Below the pieces are notes generated by a model that saw only the letters and a program-made list of their open reading frames with translations, was not told the origin of the DNA and did not search any database. 64,000 nt of DNA, taken from positions 1 through 64,000 of the forward strand of contig NZ_BSNM01000002.1 of NCBI RefSeq assembly GCF_030159995.1, read 5' to 3'. The DNA comes from Litoribrevibacter albus. GTDB lineage: Bacteria > Pseudomonadota > Gammaproteobacteria > Pseudomonadales > Litoribrevibacteraceae. Positions 44,217-53,335 of the stretch are shown in pieces (the first letter of the stretch is position 1; every line of letters begins with the position of its first letter). Both the position numbers and the translations under genes were made by a program.

Positions 44217-46175
44217 TTACTTGATGCCCAGATCTTTAAGGCGTTTGTAGAGGGTATTTCGGCTGATGCCCAGTGTCTTGGCGGTACGCGATATGTTGCC
44301 TTTGTTGGCTTGATAGACTTCCAGTGTATCCAACTCGGTGGTGTTTAACGCCGACTCGGGTTGAATGCGTGGGGAGTCTTCCTCAACGGATGAGTGTGCT
44401 TTTTGAACTGAGGGACGCTCTTGTCGTTTGATGTCTTCGAAAAAGTCATCAGGCAAGTGGTCGGGGCGAATGACTTCGTCGTCGGCCATTGCCAGGGCGA
44501 TTTGTATCACGCTGGCTAATTGGCGAATGTTGCCTGGCCAAGGGTGTTTTTGGAAGAGTTCAAGAATCTCATCGGACAGTGCTTGAGCCTGGTCAGGTGC
44601 CCGGTGAATGCGGTGAAGTTCTTTGAATAAATCGATTTTATCTGTGCGCGCTCTCAGGGGCGGAAGTTCGAGGTTTAATCCACTTACCCGATAATAGAGG
44701 TCTTGTCGAAACAGCCCGGTTTCAACGTCGTTTTTCAAAGAACGGTTGGTGGCCGAGATGACTTTAATGTCCACCGGGTAAGACTCGGTCGATCCTAGAG
44801 GCGTTACTTTTCTTTCCTGCAACACCCGAAGTAATCGGGCCTGAGCCTTGAGCGGCATTTCACCAATTTCATCCAAAAAGAGTGTTCCCTTGTTGGCTTT
44901 ACGAATGAAGCCTATACCGCCTTTGGCGTTGGCGCCGGTGAATGCGCCTTTCTCATAACCAAACAGTTCTGATTCAACCAGTTCACTGGGAATCGCCGCG
45001 CAATTAACGGCCACCAATGGGTGATGTTGTCGTGAGCTTTTCTCATGCAGTGCCTTAACGAACACTTCTTTGCCAACCCCGGTTTCACCGTGAATGAGAA
45101 TCGGAATTTCTTTTTCGATAACTCGCTCAGCCTGACGAATACAACGAGCAACTTTTTCGTCTCCGTAGCCGATGCGATCGAGAGAAATATCGTCGTTGGA
45201 CGATGGTTCTTTGATTGGGGTTGCCAGAGCCAGACGGGGTTGTACCGGGGCGTTGATCAGAGTGGATTGTTGGTTAGCGGAGGTTGGTAGCTGACGAAAA
45301 TCTTTGACATGAATACCGGAAACCGCAGGACGTTTAATGATGCCCAGCATTTCGTATTTGTTGAGTGTCATTAATGGGATAGGTAGATTTTCCGGGTGGT
45401 TCTTGAGGTTCGTCAGCGAGCAATTAAAGAGGTTGGTGATTTTGGTTAATGCTATGTCGTGGCCGAGAATTAGCTCGGCGCGTCGATTGGCAGAGATCAC
45501 TGTGCCGTGTTCATCAAAGACAATTAACCCCGACCAGGCGCTGTCGATGTTATCCAGGTTGGCGTTGAAGGTCAGGACAAAGTGATCTCGATGAAAGGCG
45601 CTCATAATTAACCGGTTTTCCACCGATTGAGACATTAACTTGACCAAGCCAAAGGTATGCGCGTGGGGCAAATAGGCGTCACTAGAGACATCCAGCACAC
45701 CAATAATTTCTTTATTGGAATTCAGAATCGGAGCCGCAGAGCCGATCATAAAACGATTGGCTTTCAGGAAGTGTTCATCTTTGGCGACCTGTACCGCACT
45801 GCCGGTGGCTAATACGGTGCCAATGGCGTTGGTGCCATTGTAGCGTTCTGCCCAGCTCACGCCCTGAGTGAAAAACTCTTTCATATTACGATTGAGAAAG
45901 CGTTGATCGCCCCAGCTGTCCAACAATTGACCGCGATTATCAGTGAGTACAATCAGACATTGGGTGTTTGAGAGAATGTTCTCGTAATAGGGCAGCACTT
46001 CATCGTTGGTGGTACTGACCAGCGTTTGATGTTCTTCAACAACGGAGCTGAGTTCACCTTGATTGAGTTTTTGCAGAAAGGGCGTGGTGTGATGATCCAG
46101 CCCATACTTTCTACATCGATTCCAAGAGCTTTTAATTAACTCGTCTTGCTCCTGTGACTGTGAAAATCCTTGCAT
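44217..46175 (-). CDS. AcoR-like sigma-54-dependent activator
   Basis: A 652-residue bacterial enhancer-binding protein. The N-terminal GAF-type sensor (about 60-195; NGTNAIGTVLATG) is followed by a PAS-like domain (about 205-300). The AAA+ domain (about 335-570) has Walker A GETGVGKE, the intact GAFTGA motif and [12 protein letters not shown]. The C-terminal Fis-type helix-turn-helix is NISRTAKTLGISRNTLYKRL. This is the AcoR/DhaR layout, in which the GAF domain binds a small effector. It has no receiver domain. It is divergent from an ABC importer whose promoter is of the sigma-54 type, and is its probable activator. Confidence 0.92.
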   Translation of the reverse strand: MQGFSQSQEQDELIKSSWNRCRKYGLDHHTTPFLQKLNQGELSSVVEEHQTLVSTTNDEVLPYYENILSNTQCLIVLTDNRGQLLDSWGDQRFLNRNMKEFFTQGVSWAERYNGTNAIGTVLATGSAVQVAKDEHFLKANRFMIGSAAPILNSNKEIIGVLDVSSDAYLPHAHTFGLVKLMSQSVENRLIMSAFHRDHFVLTFNANLDNIDSAWSGLIVFDEHGTVISANRRAELILGHDIALTKITNLFNCSLTNLKNHPENLPIPLMTLNKYEMLGIIKRPAVSGIHVKDFRQLPTSANQQSTLINAPVQPRLALATPIKEPSSNDDISLDRIGYGDEKVARCIRQAERVIEKEIPILIHGETGVGKEVFVKALHEKSSRQHHPLVAVNCAAIPSELVESELFGYEKGAFTGANAKGGIGFIRKANKGTLFLDEIGEMPLKAQARLLRVLQERKVTPLGSTESYPVDIKVISATNRSLKNDVETGLFRQDLYYRVSGLNLELPPLRARTDKIDLFKELHRIHRAPDQAQALSDEILELFQKHPWPGNIRQLASVIQIALAMADDEVIRPDHLPDDFFEDIKRQERPSVQKAHSSVEEDSPRIQPESALNTTELDTLEVYQANKGNISRTAKTLGISRNTLYKRLKDLGIK

Positions 46176-46223
46176 CCTTGCCCACTCTCGAAAATCACTG
46201 AAACGCTAAAACCTACGTCTAAG

Positions 46224-46299
46224 ACTGTTCATATTAACTGTTCAAAACTGTTCAATGTCAACAGTTGAGGTGTTCAGTAATTACCACTGAAACTGTTCA
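46224..46299. promoter_or_regulatory. Candidate upstream activating sequences (ACTGTTCA cluster)
   Basis: ACTGTTCA occurs four times, at 46224, 46237, 46247 and 46292. One copy forms a dyad ACTGTT-N7-AACAGT (46247-46265). The cluster is 87-162 bp upstream of the -24 element of the ABC operon, the usual range for sigma-54 enhancer sites. It also lies just before the activator's own start, so autoregulation is possible. Confidence 0.7.
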
Positions 46300-46385
46300 T
46301 ATGAGCGTTCAATGATGTTTGTTGTTAAAAATAAAATGATATAAATCAATTGGTTATTTTGTTTTTGTGAATGATTTTAATTCGC

Positions 46386-46401
46386 TGGCATCCGAATTGC
46401 T
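46386..46401 (+). promoter_or_regulatory. Sigma-54 (-24/-12) promoter of the ABC importer operon
   Basis: TGGCATCCGAATTGCT matches TGGCAC-N5-TTGCW except for one base, with correct GG-GC spacing. Initiation is expected about 12 bp after the GC, leaving an untranslated leader of roughly 115 bp to the first gene at 46528. Confidence 0.82.
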
Positions 46402-46527
46402 CTTGTCTGAGCCACTGTAGAGTTTCTCTTATTTGTGAAGACGCGCATGTGTGTTGAGTCATGGTGTAAAAGTACGCGTTAGAAGACCTAAGAGTTCATA
46501 AAGACAAGAATAAGAAAGGACAGTTGA

Positions 46528-47628
46528 ATGTCGCTGACTTTAGAAAATGTGAGCAGTGTTGTGGATGGGGAAACCCATATTCACCCGACCAATCTCACTT
46601 TGGAACCCGGTTCCTTTAATGTACTGCTGGGCAGAACACTGGCGGGGAAGACCTCGTTAATGCGCCTGATGGCGGGTCTGGATCGTCCGACGACGGGCAG
46701 GGTGTTGATGAACAGCGTGGATGTCACCGGTGTGCCGGTCCAGAAACGCAATATCTCGATGGTCTATCAGCAATTCATCAACTACCCGAATCTGACCGTG
46801 TGGGAAAACATTGCATCGCCATTGCGTTTAGCAAAAGTGAAGTCGGCTGAAATTACCCGTCGTGTAAAAGAAGTGGCTGAGTTGCTGCACATTGAAGCGT
46901 ATCTCGAAAAGCATCCAATGGAATTATCCGGTGGTCAGCAACAGCGAACCGCAATGGCCAGAGCCTTGGTGAAGGACGCCAGCCTGGTGTTGTTTGATGA
47001 GCCTTTGGTCAATCTTGATTACAAGTTACGTGAAGAGTTACGACAGGAATTGCGTAGCCTGTTTAAAGCCAGAAACACCATTGCGGTATACGCCACCACG
47101 GAACCGAACGAAGCGTTGGCCCTGGGCGGAACAACGACCTTGTTGCACGAAGGGCATGTGATTCAAACCGGGCCTGCCTCTGATGTCTATCGTAATCCAT
47201 CCAACGTGGATGCGGCGGAATTGTTCAGCGAGCCTCCGATTAATCTGGTGGACGGTAAAATTACTGAAAGTCAGGTGTTCATCAGCGATGCGGTTCATTT
47301 CCCGTTAGTTCAGGAGCTGCAGGATCTTCCGCCGGATAATTACAAGTTCGGCATTCGTCCAAATCATATCGGGCTGGTTCCGCAAAATGATGACGATCTT
47401 GAGTTAGCGGTGACCGTTGAGCTGTCTGAGATCAGTGGCTCCGAGTCCTTCCTTCATGTGCGTAATAAGCACTTTCCGTTAGTTATGCAGTTGTCTGGCG
47501 TCTACGAATTTCACACGGATACCGATGTGAATGTGTACCTGCCTGCACACCGTTTGTTTGTGTTTGATATGCAAGGGAACTTGATTAAAGCCCCTTCTCC
47601 TGTGGTAGGAGGTCTGAACCATGGCTGA
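46528..47628 (+). CDS. ABC importer ATPase 1 (glycerol-type, GlpS-like)
   Basis: A 366-residue ATPase of the sugar/glycerol importer type with a C-terminal regulatory (TOBE-like) domain. Walker A is GRTLAGKT, the signature is a consensus LSGGQQQR, and Walker B is LVLFDEPLVNLD. The switch (H-loop) histidine, normally in a VTHDQ-type motif, is missing: the sequence reads YATTEPNEA. It pairs with the next gene's ATPase, which has the opposite pattern. It is the first gene of a six-gene operon behind a sigma-54 promoter and overlaps the next by 8 bases. The glycerol assignment rests on the operon's resemblance to rhizobial GlpSTPQ systems. Confidence 0.85.
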   Translation: MSLTLENVSSVVDGETHIHPTNLTLEPGSFNVLLGRTLAGKTSLMRLMAGLDRPTTGRVLMNSVDVTGVPVQKRNISMVYQQFINYPNLTVWENIASPLRLAKVKSAEITRRVKEVAELLHIEAYLEKHPMELSGGQQQRTAMARALVKDASLVLFDEPLVNLDYKLREELRQELRSLFKARNTIAVYATTEPNEALALGGTTTLLHEGHVIQTGPASDVYRNPSNVDAAELFSEPPINLVDGKITESQVFISDAVHFPLVQELQDLPPDNYKFGIRPNHIGLVPQNDDDLELAVTVELSEISGSESFLHVRNKHFPLVMQLSGVYEFHTDTDVNVYLPAHRLFVFDMQGNLIKAPSPVVGGLNHG

Positions 47629-48721
47629 GATTCATTTAAAGTCGCTGGCTCACAGTTACAGTAAAAACCCCAACCGACCAGAAGATTATGCCATCCGTGA
47701 GATGAACCACGTGTGGGAGCATGGAAAAGCCTATGCATTGCTCGGCCCGTCCGGCTGCGGCAAGAGCACCTTGCTGAATATTATTTCCGGCTTACTCTCA
47801 CCTTCTGGTGGTGAGATTCGTTTCGACAACGTAGTGGTGAATGATATTCCGCCGGAAGACAGAAACATCGCGCAGGTGTTCCAGTTCCCGGTGGTCTATG
47901 ACTCCATGACGGTGTTCGATAATTTAGCCTTTCCGTTACGCAATCAGAAGGTGCCTGAGCCAAAAGTCATCGCCAAGGTGAATGAAATTGCTGAGATTCT
48001 GGAGCTGCAAGATGTTCTGAAGAAGAAGGCGAAAAACCTGACGGCAGATGAAAAACAAAAAGTGTCGATGGGCCGAGGCCTGGTGCGCGATAACGTGTCG
48101 GCGATTCTGTTTGATGAACCGCTGACGGTGATTGACCCGCACTTGAAATGGAAGCTGCGTCGTAAGCTCAAACAGATCCATGAGCAATTCAACATCACTA
48201 TGGTGTATGTGACACACGATCAGTTGGAAGCATCCACCTTTGCCGATCAAATTGCGGTGATGTACGACGGACAGATTGTCCAGTTCGGAACCCCGCGTGA
48301 GTTGTTCGAGCGTCCTAATCATACCTTTGTGGGCTATTTCATTGGTAGTCCGGGCATGAACATTACGGAAGTACGCCGAAGCCCTGAAGGTGTTTTCTTC
48401 GGTGGTGTGGATATGGCGCTTCCGTCTGGTTTGAACGACATCCTTCAAGCGTCCTCCTCTAATAACGTGAAGATCGGGATTCGTCCTGAGTTTGTACAAG
48501 TGTCGCATGAGCCAAGTGAAGGTTGCTATCAGTGTGAGGTCTTGTTCGAAGAAGATCTTGGCACCTATAAGGTGTTGGCATTGAAACTCGGCGATTGGGA
48601 AATCAAAGCCATTTTGGAGGAAAACACGGTCTCTCCAACCAAGACGGCGTACGTTACCTTCCCGGCACAATGGTTAAAGCTCTACATCGATGAGTATATG
48701 GTTGAGGAGGCAGAGTCATGA
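47621..48721 (+). CDS. ABC importer ATPase 2 (glycerol-type, GlpT-like)
   Basis: A 366-residue ATPase, partner of the preceding one. Walker A GPSGCGKST, Walker B ILFDEPLTVIDP and the H-loop VTHDQLEA are canonical. The signature motif is degenerate: where LSGGQQQR is expected it reads LTADEKQK. In a heterodimer, this protein's Walker and H-loop elements would face the intact signature of ATPase 1, giving one good catalytic site. The C-terminal domain is TOBE-like. It overlaps the first permease gene by 4 bases (ATGA). Confidence 0.87.
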   Translation: MAEIHLKSLAHSYSKNPNRPEDYAIREMNHVWEHGKAYALLGPSGCGKSTLLNIISGLLSPSGGEIRFDNVVVNDIPPEDRNIAQVFQFPVVYDSMTVFDNLAFPLRNQKVPEPKVIAKVNEIAEILELQDVLKKKAKNLTADEKQKVSMGRGLVRDNVSAILFDEPLTVIDPHLKWKLRRKLKQIHEQFNITMVYVTHDQLEASTFADQIAVMYDGQIVQFGTPRELFERPNHTFVGYFIGSPGMNITEVRRSPEGVFFGGVDMALPSGLNDILQASSSNNVKIGIRPEFVQVSHEPSEGCYQCEVLFEEDLGTYKVLALKLGDWEIKAILEENTVSPTKTAYVTFPAQWLKLYIDEYMVEEAES

Positions 48722-49611
48722 GAAAAGTAGAAAACAACCGCGCATGGTTCTTGGTGATTCCTGTTTTCTTGCTGGTGGCGTTCTCGGCCATTATTCCGTT
48801 AATGACGGTAGTGAACTACTCCGTACAGGACATCTTTGATCAGAACACAGCTTACTTTGTAGGTGCCGAGTGGTATCGGGAAATCCTAACGAATCCCCGT
48901 TTGCATGAATCGCTGCTGCGCCAGTTTATCTATTCATTTGCGGTGTTGGCGATTGAAATTCCGTTAGGCATTTGTATCGCGCTGATGATGCCCACTAAAG
49001 GCAAAATGGCCTCAGTGTGCTTGATTCTGGTAGCCATTCCTTTGTTAATCCCCTGGAACGTGGTGGGTACTATTTGGCAGATCTTTGGTCGGGCTGATAT
49101 CGGTTTGTTTGGTTCTGCAATGACCAGTCTGGGGTTGGATTACAACTATGCCTCTGACCCTGCGGACGCCTGGGCAACCGTGTTGCTGATGGATGTTTGG
49201 CACTGGACGCCGCTGGTGGCATTGCTGTGTTATTCCGGCCTGCGTGCGATACCGGAAGCCTTCTATCAGGCTGCGCGCATTGATCGTGCCTCTAAATGGG
49301 CGGTCTTCCGTCATATTCAGTTGCCTAAGTTGAAGAACGTGTTGGTGATTGCCGTGCTGTTGCGCTTTATGGACAGCTTCATGATCTACACTGAGCCTTT
49401 CGTCTTAACCGGTGGTGGCCCAGGTAACTCGACCACCTTCCTCAGTCAGACCTTGACCAAAATGGCGATTGGCCAATTTGATTTGGGGCCTGCGGCAGCA
49501 TTCTCATTGATCTATTTCTTGATCGTGTTACTCGTTTCCTGGTTGTTCTTCACCACAATCAGTCACATGGATAAGGACGACAAAGGAGGCCAACATGGAA
49601 ATGACGCGTAA
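48718..49611 (+). CDS. ABC importer permease 1 (MalF/UgpA-type)
   Basis: A 297-residue inner-membrane permease with six predicted helices. The EAA-type cytoplasmic loop that contacts the ATPases is visible as ALRAIPEAFYQAARIDRASKWAVFRHIQLP. The N-terminal part, VIPVFLLVAFSAIIPLMTVVNYSVQDIF, is typical of carbohydrate/polyol importers. It overlaps both neighbours by a few bases, so the operon is tightly coupled. It is probably the first of two permeases forming the channel. Confidence 0.88.
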   Translation: MRKVENNRAWFLVIPVFLLVAFSAIIPLMTVVNYSVQDIFDQNTAYFVGAEWYREILTNPRLHESLLRQFIYSFAVLAIEIPLGICIALMMPTKGKMASVCLILVAIPLLIPWNVVGTIWQIFGRADIGLFGSAMTSLGLDYNYASDPADAWATVLLMDVWHWTPLVALLCYSGLRAIPEAFYQAARIDRASKWAVFRHIQLPKLKNVLVIAVLLRFMDSFMIYTEPFVLTGGGPGNSTTFLSQTLTKMAIGQFDLGPAAAFSLIYFLIVLLVSWLFFTTISHMDKDDKGGQHGNDA

Positions 49612-50401
49612 GAAAGCACTGGGTATCACGCTTTATATCCTATTTGTATTGGTGCCTATCTATTGGCTGTTGAACATGTCGTTCAAGAGTAATGAAGAAA
49701 TCCTGGGGGGATTGTCGTTATGGCCGACGAATTTCACCCTGGAAAACTATGTGGTCATCTTTACTGACCCAACCTGGTATACCGGTTACTTCAACTCGAT
49801 GATTTACGTGTCGATGAACGTGATCATTACCTTGTTGGTGGCGCTTCCGGCGGCCTATGCGTTCAGTCGTTATAAGTTTCTGGGCGACAAACAAATGTTC
49901 TTCTGGTTGCTGACCAACCGAATGGCACCACCGGCGGTGTTCTTGTTGCCTTTCTTCCAGCTGTATTCGTCGGTGGGCTTGTTCGATACCCATATAGCGG
50001 TGGCGCTGGCGCACTGCTTGTTTAACGTGCCTTTGGCGGTGTGGATTCTGGAAGGTTTTATGTCCGGTGTCCCGCGTGAGATCGACGAAACGGCCTACAT
50101 CGATGGCTACAGCTTTCCGAGATTCTTTGTCCGTATCTTCCTGCCAATGATTCGTTCCGGAATCGGGGTAACGGCCTTCTTTGCCTTTATGTTCTCTTGG
50201 GTGGAGTTGTTATTGGCTCGTACATTGACGTCCGTTGAAGCCAAACCGATTGCAGCGATTATGACCCGAACTATCGGTGCTACGGGCATTGATTGGGGCG
50301 TGTTGGCTGCCGCCGGGGTGCTGACCATTATTCCAGGATTATTGGTGATTTGGTTTGTACGGAATCATGTGGCGAAAGGGTTCGCACTCGGACGAGTTTA
50401 A
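49595..50401 (+). CDS. ABC importer permease 2 (MalG/UgpE-type)
   Basis: A 268-residue permease with about six helices, the second half of the channel. Its EAA loop reads VPREIDETAYIDGYSFPRFFVRIFLPMIRSG. LWPTNFTLENYVVIFTDPTW near the N-terminus is the standard MalG-type loop. It overlaps the preceding permease by 17 bases and is followed by a DUF2160 gene, an accessory found in glycerol-type importers. Confidence 0.88.
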   Translation: MEMTRKKALGITLYILFVLVPIYWLLNMSFKSNEEILGGLSLWPTNFTLENYVVIFTDPTWYTGYFNSMIYVSMNVIITLLVALPAAYAFSRYKFLGDKQMFFWLLTNRMAPPAVFLLPFFQLYSSVGLFDTHIAVALAHCLFNVPLAVWILEGFMSGVPREIDETAYIDGYSFPRFFVRIFLPMIRSGIGVTAFFAFMFSWVELLLARTLTSVEAKPIAAIMTRTIGATGIDWGVLAAAGVLTIIPGLLVIWFVRNHVAKGFALGRV

Positions 50402-50457
50402 GGCATTCAGTCGGTATCCTGATGAAGGAAAGGTCGGCTGAGACAGGAGAGAATTTT

Positions 50458-50733
50458 ATGATCAGTTGGATGGCATGGACACAGACCACGGCAATCTTCT
50501 TCAGTGTGATTGCCCTGATGTTGGTTTGTATGACCATTTACGAAATTAAGGTTCCGAGTACGGAACGCAAAGGTTTTCTACCCATCGAGACCTCGCGAGG
50601 GGATCGGTTATTTATCGGGCTCCTTAGTAGCGCATTTATCCACTTGGTGTTTTTGGGGGTAAGTGAAATCAGCTTATGGATTGCGCTCGCCATCTCGGTG
50701 GTATGGGTAGGAATAGTGCTTCGATGGGGGTAG
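50458..50733 (+). CDS. DUF2160 membrane protein of the ABC operon
   Basis: A 91-residue protein with three predicted membrane helices, matching the DUF2160 family (WMAWTQTTAIFFSVIALMLV, then EIKVPSTERKGFLPIETSRGDRLFIGLL). Family members sit beside glycerol-type importer genes, where one has been called GlpU; the function is not established. I start it at ATG 50458 behind ACAGGAGAG, rather than at the longer frame from 50293, which lies mostly inside the permease gene. Confidence 0.88.
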   Translation: MISWMAWTQTTAIFFSVIALMLVCMTIYEIKVPSTERKGFLPIETSRGDRLFIGLLSSAFIHLVFLGVSEISLWIALAISVVWVGIVLRWG

Positions 50734-50849
50734 AGGATGCGCTCATGAAGACATTTTTTCGTCTGAACCAAAGTAGTACGGACGCTTTACGCACCAGTTT
50801 CATCAAAGCTGGTCGACGCGAAACTAGAGATAGCTATAAGAGGCTAGAC

Positions 50850-52592
50850 ATGAAAATAAATACAAAAACATCAAAGGGAATCGCACTCAGTGCAGCCATT
50901 ACGTTTTCTGCAATGGGTGGCTCTGCGTATGCCGACCAATACTCTGATGCGTCTAAAAAGTGGCTAGGTGAAGAATTCACTCAGTCCAGCATCAGCAAGG
51001 AAGAGCAAATGAAAGAACTGGCATGGTTCACGGAAGCGTCTAAGCCGTTTCGTGGCATGACCATCAACGTTGTTTCTGAAACCATCGCCACGCATGAATA
51101 CGAGTCGAAAGTATTAGCGAAAGCGTTCGAAGAAATCACCGGCATTAAAGTGAATCATGACCTGATTCAGGAAGGGGATGTGGTCGAAAAACTGCAAACC
51201 CAGATGCAATCTGGTCGTAGCATTTATGACGCATACATCAATGACTCAGACCTGATCGGTACGCACTTCCGTTATGGAAAAGTGGTTCCTATTTCAGACA
51301 TGATCAAGAACGAAGCGAAAGATTTAACCTTGCCGACTCTGGATCTGGACGATTTCATCGGCATCGATTTCACCACCGGCCCAGACGGTAAAATTTACCA
51401 GCTACCAGATCAACAGTTCGCAAACCTCTATTGGTTCCGTGCTGACTGGTTTGCGCGTGCGGATTTAAAAGCCCAGTTCAAAAACATTTACGGCTATGAG
51501 CTAGGCGTACCTAAGAACTGGTCTGCGTATGAAGACATTGCAGAATTCTTCTCTAAACACGTAAAAGAAATTGATGGTCAACCTGTCTATGGTCATATGG
51601 ACTACGGCAAGAAAGACCCATCGCTGGGTTGGCGTTTCACCGATGCCTGGTTCTCTATGGCGGGTGCGGGTGATAAGAACTTGCCAAACGGTTTCCCTGT
51701 GGATGAGTGGGGCATTCGTGTAGAAGGCTGTCAGCCGGTTGGTTCCAGCGTAGAGCGTGGTGGTGCCACTAACGGCCCGGCCGCTGTTTATGCAACCACT
51801 AAATACGTTGACTGGCTACGTCAATATGCGCCGCCAGAAGCTCAAGGCATGACTTTCTCAGAAGCCGGTCCGGTTCCAGCGCAAGGTGGTATCGCGCAAC
51901 AAATCTTCTGGTACACCGCCTTTACTTCCAGCATGACCAAAGAAGGCCTGCCGGTTGTAAATGAAGACGGAACACCAAAATGGCGTATGGCGCCATCACC
52001 AAAAGGGCCATACTGGGAAGAAGGCATGAAGTTGGGGTATCAGGACGCCGGTTCTTGGACGTTCCTAAACTCTACGCCTGAGAAAAACCGTTTGGCGGCT
52101 TGGTTGTATGCTCAGTTCACAGTGTCGAAATCGGTATCACTTAAGAAAACTTTGGTTGGTTTGACGCCGATTCGTGAGTCAGACATTAACTCTCAGGCGA
52201 TGACAGATGCAGCACCAAAATTAGGTGGACTGGTTGAGTTCTATCGTAGCCCTGCGCGTAAGCAGTGGACTCCAACTGGCACTAACGTACCGGATTATCC
52301 AAAACTGGCTCAGCTATGGTGGCAGTACATTGCGGAAGCAGCGAGTGGTGAATCTACCCCGCAGGAAGCATTGGATGGCTTGGCAAATGCACAGGATAAA
52401 GTGTTGAAGCGTTTGGAGCGCTCAAAAGTGCAGGGCGATTGTGGTCCTAAACTAAATCCTAAGCGTGATGCTGAGTACTGGTTGTCGAAAGAAGGTGCGC
52501 CGAAAGCGAAGTTGGCAAACGAGAAGCCACAAGGTGAAACCGTTCCTTATGAGCAATTGCTAAAGAGCTGGCAAGTATCCAGCCTGGATTAA
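50850..52592 (+). CDS. ABC importer substrate-binding protein (glycerol-type, GlpV-like)
   Basis: A 580-residue periplasmic binding protein, larger than most, as is usual for the glycerol-type family. The start at ATG 50850 gives a signal peptide (KGIALSAAITFSAMGGSAYAD); a longer frame begins in the DUF2160 gene and is not used. The mature protein has the family 1 pattern: GMTINVVSETIATHEYESKVLAKAFEEITGIKV followed by LIQEGDVVEKLQTQMQSG. It closes the operon after a 116-bp gap and is followed by a rho-independent terminator at 52669. The substrate may be glycerol, but this is family-based inference. Confidence 0.88.
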   Translation: MKINTKTSKGIALSAAITFSAMGGSAYADQYSDASKKWLGEEFTQSSISKEEQMKELAWFTEASKPFRGMTINVVSETIATHEYESKVLAKAFEEITGIKVNHDLIQEGDVVEKLQTQMQSGRSIYDAYINDSDLIGTHFRYGKVVPISDMIKNEAKDLTLPTLDLDDFIGIDFTTGPDGKIYQLPDQQFANLYWFRADWFARADLKAQFKNIYGYELGVPKNWSAYEDIAEFFSKHVKEIDGQPVYGHMDYGKKDPSLGWRFTDAWFSMAGAGDKNLPNGFPVDEWGIRVEGCQPVGSSVERGGATNGPAAVYATTKYVDWLRQYAPPEAQGMTFSEAGPVPAQGGIAQQIFWYTAFTSSMTKEGLPVVNEDGTPKWRMAPSPKGPYWEEGMKLGYQDAGSWTFLNSTPEKNRLAAWLYAQFTVSKSVSLKKTLVGLTPIRESDINSQAMTDAAPKLGGLVEFYRSPARKQWTPTGTNVPDYPKLAQLWWQYIAEAASGESTPQEALDGLANAQDKVLKRLERSKVQGDCGPKLNPKRDAEYWLSKEGAPKAKLANEKPQGETVPYEQLLKSWQVSSLD

Positions 52593-52668
52593 TCCTCCGA
52601 TAAATCAGAGCCCATAGTACTTATTTGGTACTCATTTAGTACTTGTTTACTTAGTGCTCATTGATTCG

Positions 52669-52708
52669 AAAACCCTCCTTTCTGAGATCCAGGTTGGAGG
52701 GTTTTTTT
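52669..52708 (+). terminator. Rho-independent terminator of the ABC operon
   Basis: AACCCTCC (52671-52678) pairs with GGAGGGTT (52696-52703) around a 17-base loop, followed by a run of seven T residues (52702-52708). Confidence 0.88.
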
Positions 52709-52850
52709 ATGCAGACATGATTAGCTTGTCGAGGTTGTCAAAATATCTTGGTGAATGGCGTCTAACCATAAAGAGGTTGTACTGAAACCTGATAAAATAT
52801 TATGTGAGTTAATGCTCATATTGTGTTCGGTGGAAATTCAGGAGAATACT

Positions 52851-53309
52851 ATGAACCATCAAATAACGTCATGGATTACAGGGTCTGTATTGGCCGGCTG
52901 GGCTCTTTGTTCTGCTCCTCTCTATGCCTTGGAGCCTCTGTCAGAAGAAGAAATGAGTCTCACCACCGCTCAAAATGGTAAAGCACTGGAAGAAGAGCAA
53001 ATCGAGCAAGTATTAGCGTCCAGTGTTTTATTGTCTGCTGTGAATACCATTAAAGAAGCCGTTCCGCTCGAAGCCGACATTGAACTAGAAGGCTTGGAAC
53101 TGGATGGTCGAGAGGTGCTTATTCAAGGTGAAACGACAGAAGAAAGTGAAGTTGTGGTGGGCTTAAATGAATTACTGCAGGCAAGCCATATTACCATCGA
53201 CACCATTGAATTTAATAACATTCGTATCACTGGTTCACCGGATACTTTTGGCAGTACTGCCGTACATGGCTTACAGGTGGATCAATCCGTTCAGATTCAG
53301 TTGAGATAG
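52851..53309 (+). CDS. Small secreted protein of unknown function
   Basis: A 152-residue protein. The start at ATG 52851 has a good ribosome-binding site (CAGGAGAATACT) and a signal peptide (about 1-25, ending PLYALEP); the upstream frame from 52755 is rejected. The mature N-terminus LEPLSEEEMSLTTAQNG recalls the start of DUF6160-like surface proteins (LSEEELGxVTGQ). The remainder is acidic with no motif I recognise. It is monocistronic. Confidence 0.6.
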   Translation: MNHQITSWITGSVLAGWALCSAPLYALEPLSEEEMSLTTAQNGKALEEEQIEQVLASSVLLSAVNTIKEAVPLEADIELEGLELDGREVLIQGETTEESEVVVGLNELLQASHITIDTIEFNNIRITGSPDTFGSTAVHGLQVDQSVQIQLR

Positions 53310-53335
53310 GATAATGTATCAGGGACAGTGATTAA

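Noticed and set aside
47936-48670. A 244-codon minus-strand open frame opposite the second ABC ATPase
   Set aside because: It lies wholly antisense to a gene with clear Walker motifs; the translation is low-complexity and matches no family.
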